A stretch of 43,306 bases of DNA from a virus. Below, one piece after another: positions 14,319 through 22,845 of the stretch; the stretch's first letter is position 1; each line of letters opens with the position of its first letter. Made by a program: the position numbers and the translations under genes. The notes under the pieces are model-generated. The model was given only the letters and a program-made list of their open reading frames with translations, made no database searches and was not told where the DNA came from. The stretch covers positions 1 through 43,306 of the IMG/VR virus record IMGVR_UViG_3300031566_000111. One strand, written 5' to 3'.

Positions 14319-14638
14319 AACAAGAAGAAATCTACAGGAGAGCGGTGAAGCATTGGGGAACCAATCTCCAGATCAGGATGGCGTGTGAGGAGATGGCTGA
14401 GTTGTCGGTTGTGCTTTTGAAGACGATCAGGTCGGGGGACTTAAGTCTGCTCGACAACGTGTACGAGGAGATTGCTGACGTTGAGATCATGTTGGGGCAG
14501 ATGAGGGAGGTGTATCCGCATGTGGAGAAGAACGTGCAGAGGTGGAAGCGGATAAAGAAATACAGGCTGTCGAAGATGCTCGAGGAGGCGGAGGTGGAGG
14601 AGGCGACTGAGGACATCCTTGAGGGAGTGGAGCTGTGA
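14315..14638 (+). CDS. MazG-like nucleotide pyrophosphohydrolase
   Basis: This 107-residue protein has the all-α NTP pyrophosphohydrolase signature: E-E-x-x-E in ACEEMAELSVVLL (about 24-36) and E-E-I-A-D-V-E in NVYEEIADVEIMLGQ (about 48-62). These Glu/Asp side chains bind magnesium for hydrolysis of nucleoside triphosphates to monophosphates and pyrophosphate. Phage MazG-like enzymes are thought to lower alarmone levels or clean nucleotide pools. The start ATG 14315 follows AAGGGAGGAGG. The C-terminal end is an acidic tail not needed for the fold. Confidence 0.75.
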   Translation: MKQEEIYRRAVKHWGTNLQIRMACEEMAELSVVLLKTIRSGDLSLLDNVYEEIADVEIMLGQMREVYPHVEKNVQRWKRIKKYRLSKMLEEAEVEEATEDILEGVEL

Positions 14639-14865
14639 TCCGCTACATAGACCTGGGGGATCAGATAAACGAATACCACGATGAGGGAGAACATGACTTC
14701 GCCTGGTTCGACACGATCATTGATCGGTTCCTGATGTATAACGAGACTCACGTGTGGTCGAACTGGGAAGAGTTCGCCAATGACCACAGGGACGGCGAAG
14801 AAGACGACTATCCCCTGGAAAGGTTCGAGGCGCTGTTTCCGAAGGACAGGAAGGAGGGGGGATGA
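14635..14865 (+). CDS. Small acidic hypothetical protein, GTG start
   Basis: This 76-residue protein starts at GTG 14635, which overlaps the MazG-like stop (GTGA), with GGGAG upstream. It opens MIRYIDLGDQINEYHDEGEH and is strongly acidic and aromatic (HVWSNWEEFANDHRDGEEDD), a composition often seen in DNA-mimic or inhibitor proteins, though nothing proves that here. Confidence 0.55.
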   Translation: MIRYIDLGDQINEYHDEGEHDFAWFDTIIDRFLMYNETHVWSNWEEFANDHRDGEEDDYPLERFEALFPKDRKEGG

Positions 14866-15080
14866 GCGACAAAGCGGAGTTCGTTGCGATCGACGATCTT
14901 AAAGTCCTGGAGGCTTGGGCCGACGAGATGATCGACAAGTGGGCCCACTCTCTCAGGGGGATGGACGTAAACAAAGGTACGGGCGTTGTCTATCATTCCC
15001 TCGCTCACAGTCTTCGGTGCCTGAAAGGGATGAAGAGGATGGTCGTCAGGAATAGGGCCGTAGAAAGGATGGAGTTATGA
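14862..15080 (+). CDS. Small hypothetical protein
   Basis: This 72-residue protein begins MSDKAEFVAIDDLKVLEAWA. ATG 14862 overlaps the upstream stop (ATGA) behind GGAGGGGG. It is helical with a basic C-terminal half (SLRCLKGMKRMVVRNRAVER). It is coupled to the nuclease gene by ATGA. No family recognised. Confidence 0.6.
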   Translation: MSDKAEFVAIDDLKVLEAWADEMIDKWAHSLRGMDVNKGTGVVYHSLAHSLRCLKGMKRMVVRNRAVERMEL

Positions 15081-15484
15081 CAAGCAACACACAGAGGACG
15101 CTCAAGGCCCTGAGAGCGGCAGGGTGGACAGCGGAGGTGGTGGAGAAGTGGATTCCCTACCATGGAAAGAATCCGCAGATGTTGAGGGCTGGAGGAGTGA
15201 GGGTTGATCTTTTCGGATTCATCGACATCGTAGCCTTTAAGGACAATCAGATCATGGCCATCCAAAGCACGGGTCAGAACTTCAAGGCCCATGACGAAAA
15301 GATCAAGTCGATCGACCTGGCCCTGGGATGGATTCAGGCCGGGGGAATCCTGGAGTTGTGGGGTTGGCGCAAGGTCCGAGATAAAAGCAAACCGAAGGCG
15401 ATGAAGTGGGACCCTCGGGTTTATCGCTACGGGACAAGGGACTGGGTTAAGGCCAAAGACTGGCTGAGGGAGCTCGACCTATGA
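15077..15484 (+). CDS. Resolvase-like PD-(D/E)XK nuclease
   Basis: This 135-residue protein carries VRVDLFGFIDIVAF (42-54) and IMAIQSTGQNF (59-69). D44 and D50 before a β-strand pair, then Q63-x-T65, match the variant active site of small phage nucleases related to Holliday-junction resolvases and VRR-NUC proteins, in which the usual E-x-K is Q-x-T. The N-terminal WTAEVVEKWIPY is also typical. It probably cuts branched DNA made during recombination. It is coupled at both ends by ATGA and stands two genes before SSB. Confidence 0.65.
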   Translation: MTSNTQRTLKALRAAGWTAEVVEKWIPYHGKNPQMLRAGGVRVDLFGFIDIVAFKDNQIMAIQSTGQNFKAHDEKIKSIDLALGWIQAGGILELWGWRKVRDKSKPKAMKWDPRVYRYGTRDWVKAKDWLRELDL

Positions 15485-15855
15485 CAAAGAGGCCAGCTTC
15501 ATACGGATCGTTCAACCTGGTTGTCAATGAAACGAAACGGTACACTCCCGAGGAACGGATGATGCTTTCCCATATCAGCGAAAACCTGAAAGACTATCTC
15601 CGTGGGATTATTTCTGGAGCCAAGGCGAGCCCTCTATTCCCTATCGCGGCGGCCTGGCTTTTCGATTCCACTAAAAGATCCGAGCATCACGTCTTTGGCT
15701 TCGTCTTCACCTGCAGGTATTTCGGGATTGATCCGGAGAGGATGAGGAAAAAGATCAAGGAGATCGATACCCCGGAAAAGGCCAAGGCGATTCTCTCTCT
15801 ATCGAAGTATGGCCCATACGAAAAGAAAGGACATGACGATGGCGATAACCTGTAA
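15481..15855 (+). CDS. Hypothetical early protein
   Basis: This 124-residue protein begins MTKRPASYGSFNLVVNETKR. It contains a helical core (MMLSHISENLKDYLRGIISG) and FGFVFTCRYFGIDPERMRKK, a possible helix-turn-helix. It starts at ATG 15481 overlapping the upstream stop and overlaps the SSB start by 17 bases. A DNA-related role is suggested only by its neighbours. Confidence 0.6.
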   Translation: MTKRPASYGSFNLVVNETKRYTPEERMMLSHISENLKDYLRGIISGAKASPLFPIAAAWLFDSTKRSEHHVFGFVFTCRYFGIDPERMRKKIKEIDTPEKAKAILSLSKYGPYEKKGHDDGDNL

Positions 15856-16222
15856 TATTGCGATATTGCTCGGGTACGTTGGGAAGGACGCTGAATTAAA
15901 GTACACAAAAAATAAACAGAAAGCCATCCTGACCTTCGACATGGCGACCTCCGTCTTCACGGGCGGGAAGAACTACACGACCTGGCATAGGGTTGTTGTA
16001 TGGGGCCAACTCGCTGAGGCTGTTGCTAAGTACATTCGGAAAGGGGCGCTAGTCTTTGTTGAGGGGAGTAACGAGAAAAACAAATACAAAGTCGATAATC
16101 AATCCAGGACCTACCAACACATAAAGGCAAAGAAGATCATCTGCATGGGAGAAGGCGCCGGAGAGTCCGATGGAGGCTACCCGGAGGACTGGGACGATAT
16201 TGACGAGGAGATAGACCTATGA
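15839..16222 (+). CDS. ssb: Single-stranded DNA-binding protein
   Basis: This 127-residue OB-fold protein begins MAITCNIAILLGYVGKDAEL, with the expected G-(Y/N)-x-G-x-D-x-E-L pattern, followed by TTWHRVVVWGQLAEAVAKYI and GALVFVEGSN. It coats single strands made by the nuclease and handles partners through its acidic C-terminus. That tail ends WDDIDEEIDL; the usual final Ile-Pro-Phe is missing. ATG 15839 is preferred to 15833 because the AAAGG site lies 8 bases before it. Confidence 0.85.
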   Translation: MAITCNIAILLGYVGKDAELKYTKNKQKAILTFDMATSVFTGGKNYTTWHRVVVWGQLAEAVAKYIRKGALVFVEGSNEKNKYKVDNQSRTYQHIKAKKIICMGEGAGESDGGYPEDWDDIDEEIDL

Positions 16223-16422
16223 CAAATTTTAACAGAAAACGAAACATGAGCGATCTTGAGGTTCATTCGATGATTCAACTGACTCCGAGGACAGAGACGC
16301 TCCTTGTTAATCAGCACATCATGATCAACGTTCTTCTTGACATCAGAGACATTTTGCTCGATATTAAACCTACACGGACGAGACGCGGGGCCGTAAGGGA
16401 CGACGAGCCCCCTCTCCTTTAG
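16219..16422 (+). CDS. Small hypothetical protein, last of the rightward early block
   Basis: This 67-residue basic protein begins MTNFNRKRNMSDLEVHSMIQ, contains a hydrophobic helix (HIMINVLLDIRDILLDI) and ends PPLL. It is coupled to ssb by ATGA and directly precedes the terminator. No family recognised. Confidence 0.6.
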   Translation: MTNFNRKRNMSDLEVHSMIQLTPRTETLLVNQHIMINVLLDIRDILLDIKPTRTRRGAVRDDEPPLL

Positions 16423-16440
16423 TTACCTTTTTATCGGTCT

Positions 16441-16469
16441 GCCCGGCTTCGCGGCCGGGCTTTTTTTTT
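16441..16469 (+). terminator. Rho-independent terminator of the rightward early block
   Basis: GCCCGGC (16441-16447), loop TTCGCG, GCCGGGC (16454-16460), then nine T (16461-16469). It has a perfect 7-base GC stem and a strong U-run. It separates early genes from the packaging and head genes. Confidence 0.93.
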
Positions 16470-16516
16470 GCCTAAAACCCGCCATAATTAAAAAACAAAA
16501 AAACAATTATGCCCCG

Positions 16517-16563
16517 TTGACAAAACTCTAGCCTTGACAACCACTCGTCTTTACGCTTATTTT
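16517..16563 (+). promoter_or_regulatory. Candidate late promoter with two TTGACA elements
   Basis: TTGACA occurs at 16517-16522 and again at 16534-16539, exactly 17 bases apart. The second has TATTTT at 16558-16563 with an 18-base spacer as a fair −10. It sits just after the early terminator and 55 bases before the first late gene, the right place for the late start. Confidence 0.5.
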
Positions 16564-16618
16564 TAAAACATGCCTTATATTCGTAAGGGAAAAAATCTTT
16601 CAAACACATGGAGGTAGT

Positions 16619-17299
16619 ATGGAAACCAACGAAGAATACGCACCCAAGCAGAAGATGAGCCAGCTTCAAAAGGATGGGCTCGTCAAGGGCGTAACGGGAC
16701 TATGGAATGAAATCGCGGGCTCCACAAGGTTCGCACTGGACAAATTTCTTTTAATGATCTCATCGAGCCATGACAACAACCATGACTTCCTGATGAACCA
16801 CTCAGGGGTATGGTACAGGGTTCCTTTTCAGTTGCTCGACGAGTATTTCCGGACACACGCCAAGCCGACAAGAAGCCTTTCCCTCAAAGAGGAGAACACG
16901 AAGCTGAAAACAGAACTCAGTGCGATGAAGGCTCTTCTCGAGAAAATCAGAGACGGCGAGGCTGTTGAGATTCCGGAGAAGGTCGGGAGTTCGGCCGTCA
17001 TGGACTTCATGGTCAGCTACCAGGGCGACCGCAAACGAATGGTGGCCAACAAGAAGTCTCTCATCGACTCCAAGCTGAGGGAATATGCCGGAGACGTTGA
17101 CATGGAAGACATCGAAGACTCCATGAAAATACCGGACGACACCCCCACAATCGATGATGTGCCGACCCAGGCCGAGATCGAGGAGGCAAGGAGTCGTCCC
17201 CCGACCACCATCGAGGAGGCGCAGCGGGACATCCAGGAACAGATCAAGAAGAGCACACGCAAGCCCATCCCGATGAACAGGCCCATCAAATCCAAATAA
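16619..17299 (+). CDS. First late gene, hypothetical coiled-coil protein
   Basis: This 226-residue protein begins METNEEYAPKQKMSQLQKDG behind ATGGAGGT. Residues about 90-130 form a coiled coil (KEENTKLKTELSAMKALLEK) and the last 70 residues are acidic and proline-rich, ending in a basic tail (STRKPIPMNRPIKSK). Its stop overlaps the terminase small subunit start (TAATG). It may take part in packaging or late regulation, but there is no recognised domain. Confidence 0.65.
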   Translation: METNEEYAPKQKMSQLQKDGLVKGVTGLWNEIAGSTRFALDKFLLMISSSHDNNHDFLMNHSGVWYRVPFQLLDEYFRTHAKPTRSLSLKEENTKLKTELSAMKALLEKIRDGEAVEIPEKVGSSAVMDFMVSYQGDRKRMVANKKSLIDSKLREYAGDVDMEDIEDSMKIPDDTPTIDDVPTQAEIEEARSRPPTTIEEAQRDIQEQIKKSTRKPIPMNRPIKSK

Positions 17300-17799
17300 T
17301 GACACAAAGGAAAGGCCCACCGACAGAGATGCAGCAGGACTTCTATGTTGAGTGGGCCAAACTTAACTTCGACCCGAAGAAGAAAACCCTTGCCGCAAAG
17401 AACGCTGGATACAAGGAGCCGGCCCATGCTGCCTCGAGAGCCCTCCTGTCCTCAAGGGCAAACGATCTCCTCCGGTTCACGATGGACCGGAAGGGGCTCA
17501 CCCTCGGGGTCGTTATCGACAAGATGAAGGTTCTCCTAAATGCCGTGAACTACAAGATCAAAGACTCCCTGACCGGGCTTCCGGTTCCGGATTTCGAAAT
17601 GCAGTACAAGGCCGTTGAACTGGCTCTCCGCGCCTGGAACGCCATGCCTCCCACAAAAATCGAGGTCGATAAAAGAGAGGTCAGCCAACACTTTATTTCT
17701 TTGCAGAAGATGAGGGAGATCGAGGAATACACGGGCAAGACGCTGATCGAGCATGAGGACATCATAGAGGGGGAGCTCATTGAAGAATCCCGTAGTTGA
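17299..17799 (+). CDS. terS: Terminase small subunit
   Basis: This 166-residue protein is the likely DNA-recognition subunit of the packaging motor. Its N-terminal part (MQQDFYVEWAKLNFDPKKKT, then AAKNAGYKEPAHAASRALLS) has the helix-turn-helix arrangement and the N-A-G-Y-x-(E/D) motif of Terminase_2-type small subunits. A helical oligomerisation part follows, with an acidic end (IEHEDIIEGELIEE). It overlaps the large subunit by 20 bases. Confidence 0.8.
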   Translation: MTQRKGPPTEMQQDFYVEWAKLNFDPKKKTLAAKNAGYKEPAHAASRALLSSRANDLLRFTMDRKGLTLGVVIDKMKVLLNAVNYKIKDSLTGLPVPDFEMQYKAVELALRAWNAMPPTKIEVDKREVSQHFISLQKMREIEEYTGKTLIEHEDIIEGELIEESRS

Positions 17800-19261
17800 C
17801 CTCTTAAGGGCCCTCACCCCAGGCAATCTTCTGGAGGAGTGCAGGAGCCTTTTCTTCCTCTGTAAGTTCGTCCTCTCGGAGGTGTGGCTCGACAAGTTCA
17901 ACAACATGGGGGTGATGCACAGGATTCTCTGCGACTACCTTGAGAGGCCTGACCTCCAAAGGAAAATCCTCACCTGCTTCCGTGGTTCCTACAAAACAAC
18001 GATGCTCATGGGCTACATCGTCTGGCTCATGATATGGTCGATCATCAACAAAAAACCAGTCTCAGTCGTTTACAATACGGCCTCTAAAGATAACGCCGAG
18101 GCTTTCAACCTGGACGTCCGGAACATGATCCTTGAAAGCAAACTGATCAAGCTGATGCTCCCCTGGTGGCCCACGAAGGCGGCGGACTTTGACAAGTGGT
18201 CGAAGTGGAAGGTCCAGTACAAGTGGTTCAGGTTCGACGTTGCCTCCCTCGACACCCGGCAGGTCTCCCGGCACTACACCGTCATTATCAACGATGACCT
18301 TGTGAACGATGACAACGCTTTCTCAGAAACAGAGAGAGAAAAGATCAAGAGGAAGTGGAAATATCAGAAGTCGATTCTGACGAAATACAAGAAGCTAAAG
18401 GTCGGGATGGAACTCGAGGTCGGGACTCCCTATCACAAGCATGACCTCATGGCCGAGCTTCTGCTGAAAAAATCAACCTACGTCAAGTGCATCATTCCTT
18501 ATGAGATCGACGGAGAGTTGACGTTCCCGGAGATGTATACCTGGGAGGACTTCGAGGAAATCCTTGAGGACCAGGGTCCGACAATTTTCTCCACTCAGTA
18601 CAAGCTTGTTCTCCTCGATGAGCAGGACGTTATCTGCAAAGAGGAATGGCTTCAATCCTATGAGTCGCTTCCCCGAAACAGAATCCGCGTGATCATGGTT
18701 GATCCGGCCGGAACCGAGAAAGAGAAGTCGTCTGTTACGGCCATCATGGTGGCTGACTTCGATGAGACAGGGAACATCGATATAATCTACGCCAAGAAGC
18801 TGAAGGTCACTCCCTTCAAGCTCATTAAAGTTCTGCAGAAACTCAAGAAAGCCTTCGATCCTGATCACGTCTGCATGGAGCTCGAGAAGTACAGCATCAC
18901 CATCAAGAGTACGGTTGATCATTTTGTTGAAGATTTAGACATAGAGCTTGTTTCCCATGGGAATAAGCCCAAGCCAAAGAGAATCGCAGTTCTCCAACAG
19001 TGGTATGAGACCGGAAGGATTTTCCATAACCCGAGGGGGCTCCCCGATTACACGCCTGACCTCCTGGATTATCCGGACGTCAAAGACACGGGAATCATTG
19101 AGGTTGCGGCATATCTCACTCAGATCCATGAGAAGGCCCCATCGAAGTATAGAAGGGAATATGAGCCCGAGGTTTCCTCCGGGTTCGATAAAGAGTTCGA
19201 CGAATTCCTAAAATTACAGGGAAACTTCAAAGAGGAGGAGTTTTACGATGCGTATTTCTAA
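17780..19261 (+). CDS. terL: Terminase large subunit
   Basis: This 493-residue protein starts at TTG 17780, with AGGGGGAG as its ribosome site. It is the packaging ATPase and nuclease. The Walker A is the unusual CFRGSYKTT (K72), and Walker B is YTVIINDD (166-173). The C-terminal nuclease domain shows VIMVDPAG (D308), CMELEKYS (E367/E369) and an acidic region near DYPDVKDTGIIEVA. Length and order are typical for a headful or cos podovirus terminase. The stop overlaps the start of the next gene. Confidence 0.92.
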   Translation: MKNPVVDLLRALTPGNLLEECRSLFFLCKFVLSEVWLDKFNNMGVMHRILCDYLERPDLQRKILTCFRGSYKTTMLMGYIVWLMIWSIINKKPVSVVYNTASKDNAEAFNLDVRNMILESKLIKLMLPWWPTKAADFDKWSKWKVQYKWFRFDVASLDTRQVSRHYTVIINDDLVNDDNAFSETEREKIKRKWKYQKSILTKYKKLKVGMELEVGTPYHKHDLMAELLLKKSTYVKCIIPYEIDGELTFPEMYTWEDFEEILEDQGPTIFSTQYKLVLLDEQDVICKEEWLQSYESLPRNRIRVIMVDPAGTEKEKSSVTAIMVADFDETGNIDIIYAKKLKVTPFKLIKVLQKLKKAFDPDHVCMELEKYSITIKSTVDHFVEDLDIELVSHGNKPKPKRIAVLQQWYETGRIFHNPRGLPDYTPDLLDYPDVKDTGIIEVAAYLTQIHEKAPSKYRREYEPEVSSGFDKEFDEFLKLQGNFKEEEFYDAYF

Positions 19262-19559
19262 ACGAGAGAGGCGAATGAAGAGGATTCTTACTGAAACCCT
19301 GATCGAAGCTGCGGCTCCGGAGGTAAATAGCCTCAGGGAGGCTGTGGAGGCCCTCAGTGTGGTGATGGAGACGGGTCTCGACAATCAAAACAAGATGATT
19401 TCGGCCCTTATCAACAGCCAGTCGCGCGTAATGGCCGCCACAACCAAACTTTTCGAGTCAGCGTCCGAACTTTTCGCCAAGGAAAAAGAGGCCGTGGAGC
19501 GACATATCCAGCTATCCCAGGAAGCGGTGAAGCCTACGGAGTTTGACGACAGATTTTAG
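19248..19559 (+). CDS. Hypothetical protein between terminase and portal
   Basis: This 103-residue helical protein begins MRISKRERRMKRILTETLIE, basic at first then acidic, with a coiled-coil-like region (FESASELFAKEKEAVERHIQ). AAGAGGAGGAG stands before ATG 19248, which overlaps the terminase stop. A small head or packaging factor is possible from position only. Confidence 0.6.
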   Translation: MRISKRERRMKRILTETLIEAAAPEVNSLREAVEALSVVMETGLDNQNKMISALINSQSRVMAATTKLFESASELFAKEKEAVERHIQLSQEAVKPTEFDDRF

Positions 19560-19567
19560 GAGGCCTG

Positions 19568-21592
19568 ATGGCCGAAGAAAAAAAAGCAAAGAAAGAAACA
19601 AAAAGCCTCAACATCAACACGGAGGTTTTTAAAACCAAGTCCCTAGAAGAACATGCCACCTGGGTTGCGTCTCAGTACACCGCGCACCCTGTCGTAAAAA
19701 ACCACCACGGCATCTGGAAAGAGCTGATCGCCTGGGCCGAGGGAGACCAGTTCTCCCTTTGGAGCACAAAAGACAGGGCCGTCAAGTCTGTCCCCCTCAA
19801 TCGCCGGAAAAAGCGCATCGTGATCAACCTCATGAAGCCTCTCGTTGAAACCATCGAGGGGAAACTCAACATCTTCCATCATGTCGTGGGCGTTCCGAAC
19901 AGTGAGGAGCAGGGAGACATCTTCGGAGCCGAGGTTGCAACTAGACTTATCGAATACAACGACTATACCGCTGACCGTGGACAAATCCTCGAGGACGGAA
20001 AGTACGACCTCACCCGAACGGGGCAGTATTGCGAGAGGTGGTACATCGATCCAAGCGTGAAGTCGAAGGCGGCCATCCTCGGGAAGAACAGGGAAATCGT
20101 GACCACCCATGACGAGGAGGGGGAGGTCGTGGGAGAGCTTATTCCCATCTTCAACGTGAGGCCTGACCCGACCGCCAGGACTCCGAAAAAGATGCGGTGG
20201 ATTATCGAGTTTAAGGAAACAACCAGAGACGAACTCCTTGACCTGCAGGGAGTCACCAATGAAATCCTCGACGATATTAAGGATGCCACCGGTACCGGAG
20301 ACAAGCACTCCGGAATGAACGTCGATGCCCACGATCGCGACAAGGACCAGGAGACATTCGTTATTGCTGAATATCATGAGAAGCCAAGCTCGTCCTATCC
20401 AAAGGGGAGGCACACAATCAGTGCCGGGAATACGGTTCTTTATGGAGACGTGAACAAGAATCCGGATCACGAACTCGGCTATTATTTTTACTTCTATCAC
20501 AAGACCCCGTATAGCTTTTGGGCCAAGGGTCCGCTTCATTTTGTCCAAGACATCCAGAGGGAATTCAACCGCATGATGTCCATGATCAGCGAGCACATCG
20601 AATCGTGGCGGCCGAAGCTGGCAGTCGGGTCCGGTTCTCTCAAAAGGATTCAAAGCCTGACCGTTGACCCGTTCGAAATCGTTGAGATTGATTACTCGAG
20701 GGGCGAACCGAAGCCGATCTCCATGCCCGAACTCTCCGCCCAGGTCGGAGCCTTTAGGGACTTCCTCCAGTCCGCGATCGATCTTGTCAGCAACATCCAT
20801 GAGGTCAGCTACTCTCGCCTTCCGCAGTACGCATCCAGGGCCCCCGCCTCTCTCTACTCCATGATGCTCGAGCAGGAGAACATTAAGTTCACCCCGATGC
20901 TTAAGAGGATAAACACCACACTGGAAGACTCAGCGACCTATCGGCTGAAACTCATGGACAAATGCTACAAACACAACCGCATGGTGAAAATCCTCGGTAA
21001 CGTGAGAAAGAGCCGGCTGGCTTATTTCTCCGCTACGGACCTTAATCACAACTTCGACGTCCGGCTTGAGGTCGGGGTCAGCCTTGCCATGAGCCCTACT
21101 ATCCAACAGAACATCCTGCTTTCCCTTTGGGATCGTGGGATCCTCGCCGGGGAGGACAAGGACCTTATCCTCAAGTCAACAATGCTCGGGACAGCAGAAC
21201 CCGAACTCCGGGCAAAGATGGTCGATACAGAAAGAGCCCTAAGAGAGAACCAGTGTTTCCTCGAAAACGACTGGAGAGGGGAGGAGGAGAGGGATGGAGT
21301 CTTTGTCCTCAAGCATGACAACCACGACACTCATCTTCAATATCACACGAACCTCCAGAAATCTGAGGAGGCCCAGGAATTCAATGACGAGACCTGGACG
21401 GCTCTCGATCTCCACATTGAAACACACCTGGCTTTCCTGATGCTGGAGGCTCAGCTTGGAGGAGGAGCGGGAGGAGCAATCGCCCCAGGAGGGGTAGGGA
21501 CGCCTCCCTCGCCAGGAGGAATGGGAACAACACCCTACGGTATGCCAGGGGGAGGGATGGGACAAGAACCCTCTATCTTTGAAGCGCAATAG
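19568..21592 (+). CDS. P22-type portal protein
   Basis: This 674-residue protein forms the dodecameric DNA gate of the head. It has the features of the P22 portal family: an N-terminal part EGDQFSLWSTKDRAVKSVPL with RIVINLMKPLVETIEGKL, NVRPDPTARTP near the middle, FVQDIQREFNRMMSMISEHI, and a long helical C-terminal half. The last 50 residues are Gly/Pro-rich and flexible. TTAGGAGGCC precedes ATG 19568. It lies directly before the scaffold. Confidence 0.88.
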   Translation: MAEEKKAKKETKSLNINTEVFKTKSLEEHATWVASQYTAHPVVKNHHGIWKELIAWAEGDQFSLWSTKDRAVKSVPLNRRKKRIVINLMKPLVETIEGKLNIFHHVVGVPNSEEQGDIFGAEVATRLIEYNDYTADRGQILEDGKYDLTRTGQYCERWYIDPSVKSKAAILGKNREIVTTHDEEGEVVGELIPIFNVRPDPTARTPKKMRWIIEFKETTRDELLDLQGVTNEILDDIKDATGTGDKHSGMNVDAHDRDKDQETFVIAEYHEKPSSSYPKGRHTISAGNTVLYGDVNKNPDHELGYYFYFYHKTPYSFWAKGPLHFVQDIQREFNRMMSMISEHIESWRPKLAVGSGSLKRIQSLTVDPFEIVEIDYSRGEPKPISMPELSAQVGAFRDFLQSAIDLVSNIHEVSYSRLPQYASRAPASLYSMMLEQENIKFTPMLKRINTTLEDSATYRLKLMDKCYKHNRMVKILGNVRKSRLAYFSATDLNHNFDVRLEVGVSLAMSPTIQQNILLSLWDRGILAGEDKDLILKSTMLGTAEPELRAKMVDTERALRENQCFLENDWRGEEERDGVFVLKHDNHDTHLQYHTNLQKSEEAQEFNDETWTALDLHIETHLAFLMLEAQLGGGAGGAIAPGGVGTPPSPGGMGTTPYGMPGGGMGQEPSIFEAQ

Positions 21593-21621
21593 GGTGTAAT
21601 ATAAAAAACAAGGAGTAACTT

Positions 21622-22827
21622 ATGCCAGACAAAATCGAAGGCGAGCAGCCCATTGACCAAGAGAAGGTCGAGCCGAAGGCTGATCCAAAGGAAACCAAAG
21701 AGAAAGAGCCCGAATGGGCTGTGGACCCTTGGAACGTCGGCAAAATGGAAAAGTATCTCGCTGAGGCTGATCTAGCGGCGGGCTCTGCCCCCAAGAAAGA
21801 ACAGCCAAAAGAGGGAAAGCCCTGCGAATCCTGTCCTGACGAAGCAGACCTCAGTCGGTACGCAAAGGAAGATGGAACGAAACCGATCGACGTCATGAAG
21901 GTGGGGGACAAGGAAATACCGATCTGGACACGCGAGGATTATCACAAGGTCGCCAAGGAGACACCGGGAGCGGGATCAAAGCCAGGCGATGAAGCAATCC
22001 GGCGTGAGATCGATGAACGCCAAAACCAACTCAATCAACTTGCGGGCCCGCTACAGGAGTTTCTTAAGCTCGCCCGGGAAGGCAAGATTCCTGATGTCAA
22101 ACCCAAAGCCGGGAAAGACCTGGAGAATGTGGATGAGATCGGGGACCTGGACTTCATGGACGATGAAGTGAAGGCCGTCTTCACGAAACAGCAAAAACTT
22201 CTGGACTCCCAACAAAAAGAGCTTTCAATCCTTAAAACAAAGCTGAACGAGCGGGACCAGGTTGACACACAACATTATGTTGAAAAGCAAATCTCCGACA
22301 TGAACACTCATTTTGTTGAGTTAAGGAAGACAGTGCCTTTCGACGAAGTAAAATCCACTGATGGAACCAATATTACTCAAACGCTTTATGCGGGAGCGGT
22401 CTCAGTTCTGGCTAATCTCGACATGGCAAGGCAGGCAAAAGACCCATCATTCAAGGCAAGGGATATACCTGCCCTCATGTCGGAAGCGGCTAAACAAATG
22501 AACGCTGTTGAGCTCCACTATAGAAAGAAGTTTTCAGGAAGCGGGGGCGGAGAATCCCCTGCGACGATAACAAAAGAAGCTCTCAAGGAGAAGAACGCCG
22601 ATCTCTTCAAAGAAATCGGACAGGACGCTATCGCGGCCTACTTCAAAGAGAACACAGACGGGCGGGCCCCCGTGGTTAAGTCCACGCAGAGGGAGGCCAG
22701 CATGTCCGCGAAAGATGACCCCAAAACCTATAAGACCACCAGGGAGGCTATCGAGGCCGCCATGGGTGACGATGAGGTTGGCCAGGGTCTCAGCGATCTG
22801 AGTGAAAGGTTCCGCCAGGGTATATAA
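21622..22827 (+). CDS. Scaffolding protein
   Basis: This 401-residue acidic, helical protein sits between portal and coat, as scaffolds do. It begins MPDKIEGEQPIDQEKVEPKA with a long Pro/Glu/Lys-rich disordered part, then coiled coil (FTKQQKLLDSQQKELSILKT), and ends with a short helical region (SDLSERFRQGI) that would bind the coat. AACAAGGAG precedes ATG 21622. There is no protease signature, so it may be released whole as in P22. Confidence 0.8.
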   Translation: MPDKIEGEQPIDQEKVEPKADPKETKEKEPEWAVDPWNVGKMEKYLAEADLAAGSAPKKEQPKEGKPCESCPDEADLSRYAKEDGTKPIDVMKVGDKEIPIWTREDYHKVAKETPGAGSKPGDEAIRREIDERQNQLNQLAGPLQEFLKLAREGKIPDVKPKAGKDLENVDEIGDLDFMDDEVKAVFTKQQKLLDSQQKELSILKTKLNERDQVDTQHYVEKQISDMNTHFVELRKTVPFDEVKSTDGTNITQTLYAGAVSVLANLDMARQAKDPSFKARDIPALMSEAAKQMNAVELHYRKKFSGSGGGESPATITKEALKEKNADLFKEIGQDAIAAYFKENTDGRAPVVKSTQREASMSAKDDPKTYKTTREAIEAAMGDDEVGQGLSDLSERFRQGI

Positions 22828-22845
22828 AATCCTACAGGAGGAACC

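Noticed and set aside
16472-16669. Minus-strand frame with hydrophobic product just after the terminator
   Set aside because: TTG start without ribosome site, overlaps the first late gene's start and the probable late promoter.
19643-20800. Long minus-strand open frame (385 codons) opposite the portal gene
   Set aside because: It is fully antisense to a clear portal, has no ribosome site or recognisable domain, and arises from codon composition of the real gene.
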